Assembly (NCBI RefSeq): GCF_030866765.1 | Contig: NZ_CP133017.1 | Coordinates: 1,641,001-1,705,000 of the forward strand | Length of the DNA stretch: 64,000 nucleotides | Source of the DNA: Paenibacillus silvisoli | GTDB taxonomy: Bacteria; Bacillota; Bacilli; Paenibacillales; Paenibacillaceae | Direction: 5' to 3' | In this document: positions 63,148 to 64,000 of the stretch, in pieces | Position numbering within the stretch: the first letter of the stretch is position 1 | Layout: every line of letters starts with the position of its first letter | Notes under the pieces: model-generated | What the model saw: the letters and a program-made list of their open reading frames with translations, nothing else | What the model was told of the DNA's origin: nothing | The model's database searches: none | Made by a program: the position numbers and the translations under genes

Positions 63148-63813
63148 ATGGCGAATGCCGTTGTACTAGCGCCGTTCCCTCGCACTAGCATCCTCATAAA
63201 CTATCAGCAGGGTCACTGGGTAGAGGAGGCGAGGCTATTGGCAAACGAGACGAACAATCGGGATTTGAACGGACTGCTTCTTCAGAAGCTGTCGCAAACG
63301 GAGAGCTTGCTCGACGTCGGGAGCGGTCCATGTTTGATGCTGGACAACCTGCCATTCCGTCACATTGTCGCGCTTGAGATTCATCGACCCTATCTAATCA
63401 ATCGCGCGACGAAGGCGGGCCATATTTTGCCGCTGAATGCCGATGCTCGCGAGATCGGCAAGCTGTTCGTGCCGAAGTCGTTCTCGGCGGTGTCTTTCTT
63501 TGATACGCTGGAGCATTTCGACAAGCAGGAAGGGTACGCGCTATTGCGGGAGGCGGAGCAGATCGCGCGGTCGCAGGTAATCATCTTTACGCCGAGGGGC
63601 TTTTTTCCCCAGCAGGATGTCGATCACTACGGGCTGAGCGGGGAGACGTATCAAACGCACCGGAGCGGCTGGGAGCCGGCCGACCTGGAGCAGTTGGGCT
63701 ATGAAGTGATTATCATGAAAGGGCTGCACGATGCGAATAATCCGGCATTCGTGCATTCGTATGGCGTCGATCATCCTCCAGTTGATGCATTACTCGCGAT
63801 AAAGTATGTGTGA
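63148..63813 (+). CDS. class I SAM-dependent methyltransferase
   Basis: 221 aa. SAM motif I LLDVGSGPCL, motif II ALEIHRPYL and VSFFDTLEHFDKQEG, as in Methyltransf_11-like enzymes. ATG 63148 is preferred but has no ribosome site; the sequence just upstream is CCTCCT, the complement of one. It may be read from a leaderless message or after read-through. Acceptor unknown. Confidence 0.82.
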   Translation: MANAVVLAPFPRTSILINYQQGHWVEEARLLANETNNRDLNGLLLQKLSQTESLLDVGSGPCLMLDNLPFRHIVALEIHRPYLINRATKAGHILPLNADAREIGKLFVPKSFSAVSFFDTLEHFDKQEGYALLREAEQIARSQVIIFTPRGFFPQQDVDHYGLSGETYQTHRSGWEPADLEQLGYEVIIMKGLHDANNPAFVHSYGVDHPPVDALLAIKYV

Positions 63814-63826
63814 TACGGAATAAATG

Positions 63827-63846
63827 GCGGTCAGACCGCTTTTTTT
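63827..63846 (+). terminator. short terminator of methyltransferase
   Basis: GCGGT (63827-63831), CAG loop, ACCGC (63835-63839) and T7. Confidence 0.8.
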
Positions 63847-63924
63847 CTGTGCTTTTACCGTAGCGATATGGATATATATAGTAATGTCCTTGGCGATATA
63901 ACTACACTTGGGAGGCGTTTGGCT

Positions 63925-64000
63925 ATGCTCGTACCCGTGGAATCCAAGCAAATTGCTTTTTGCTCGTATGATGAGGACGAATCGTCATTGTATCTGTACT
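63925..64000 (+). CDS. KTSC-domain-like protein, partial
   Basis: ATG 63925 follows GGGAGG. The 25 visible residues (MLVPVESKQIAFCSYDEDE and on) fit the start of KTSC domain proteins, with the V-x-S-x-x-I pattern and a Tyr-Asp turn. The rest lies past the window edge. Confidence 0.55.
   Translation, partial: MLVPVESKQIAFCSYDEDESSLYLY

Noticed and set aside
1..64000. rRNA or tRNA genes, prophage or phage structural genes, toxin-antitoxin pair
   Set aside because: I saw no sequence with these features on either strand by reading; a tRNA scan could not be run.

Overview
The window looks like a Paenibacillaceae chromosome (Paenibacillus or Cohnella type). It has moderately high GC, strong AGGAGG-type ribosome sites, a GerA/GerC spore-germination pair (so an endospore former), two YesM/YesN-type two-component systems, and several sugar importers with binding protein and permeases but no ATPase. 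The genus call is inference from gene content. No rRNA, tRNA or CRISPR array was seen.

Layout: 1-2790 holds a germinant receptor pair on the minus strand (gerC is cut by the window edge). 3115-6415 is a LacI-type repressor followed by two Gfo/Idh/MocA oxidoreductases, with matching palindromic operators. 6493-7987 holds an SGNH hydrolase and a TauE-like permease. 8061-17340 is a sugar import and glycan operon: two permeases, lipoprotein, GH42-like protein, oxidoreductase and DUF4832 protein. A tandem alpha/beta-hydrolase (17385-19364, minus) follows. Divergent from it, 19546-29128 encodes an oxidoreductase, an alanine racemase homologue lacking its catalytic Tyr loop, a YesM/YesN pair, NagA, a ROK kinase, a HAD phosphatase and a metallophosphoesterase. 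The promoters at 8061 and 19440 carry the same box at the same distance from the -10, so I infer one regulon, probably for an amino-sugar-containing glycan.

29170-33325 (minus) holds a GNAT enzyme, a membrane protein and a MalT-like regulator. 33510-42619 is a second YesM/YesN system, its importer, a ThuA-like protein and a PhyH dioxygenase. 42846-52302 holds an AraC regulator, two MDR dehydrogenases, a LacI regulator, a third importer and a GH36 alpha-galactosidase. AAACGTTT-core operators precede phyH, lacI and the third importer. 52443-58667 is mostly household genes: transglutaminase-like, Nfu/HEAT protein, MBL hydrolase, ABC-F and AraC.

58951-64000 is more fluid: a zinc-ribbon protein, a broken IS110 transposase, a nuclease-like winged-helix protein behind a leader hairpin, an ankyrin protein, a methyltransferase and the start of a KTSC-like gene. 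The most unusual structure is a 183-bp intergenic element present four times (41423, 53300, 59526, 61942). Each copy has four 24-bp units arranged forward-forward-reverse-reverse with start spacings of 50-59-50. Two sequence subfamilies keep this same geometry.
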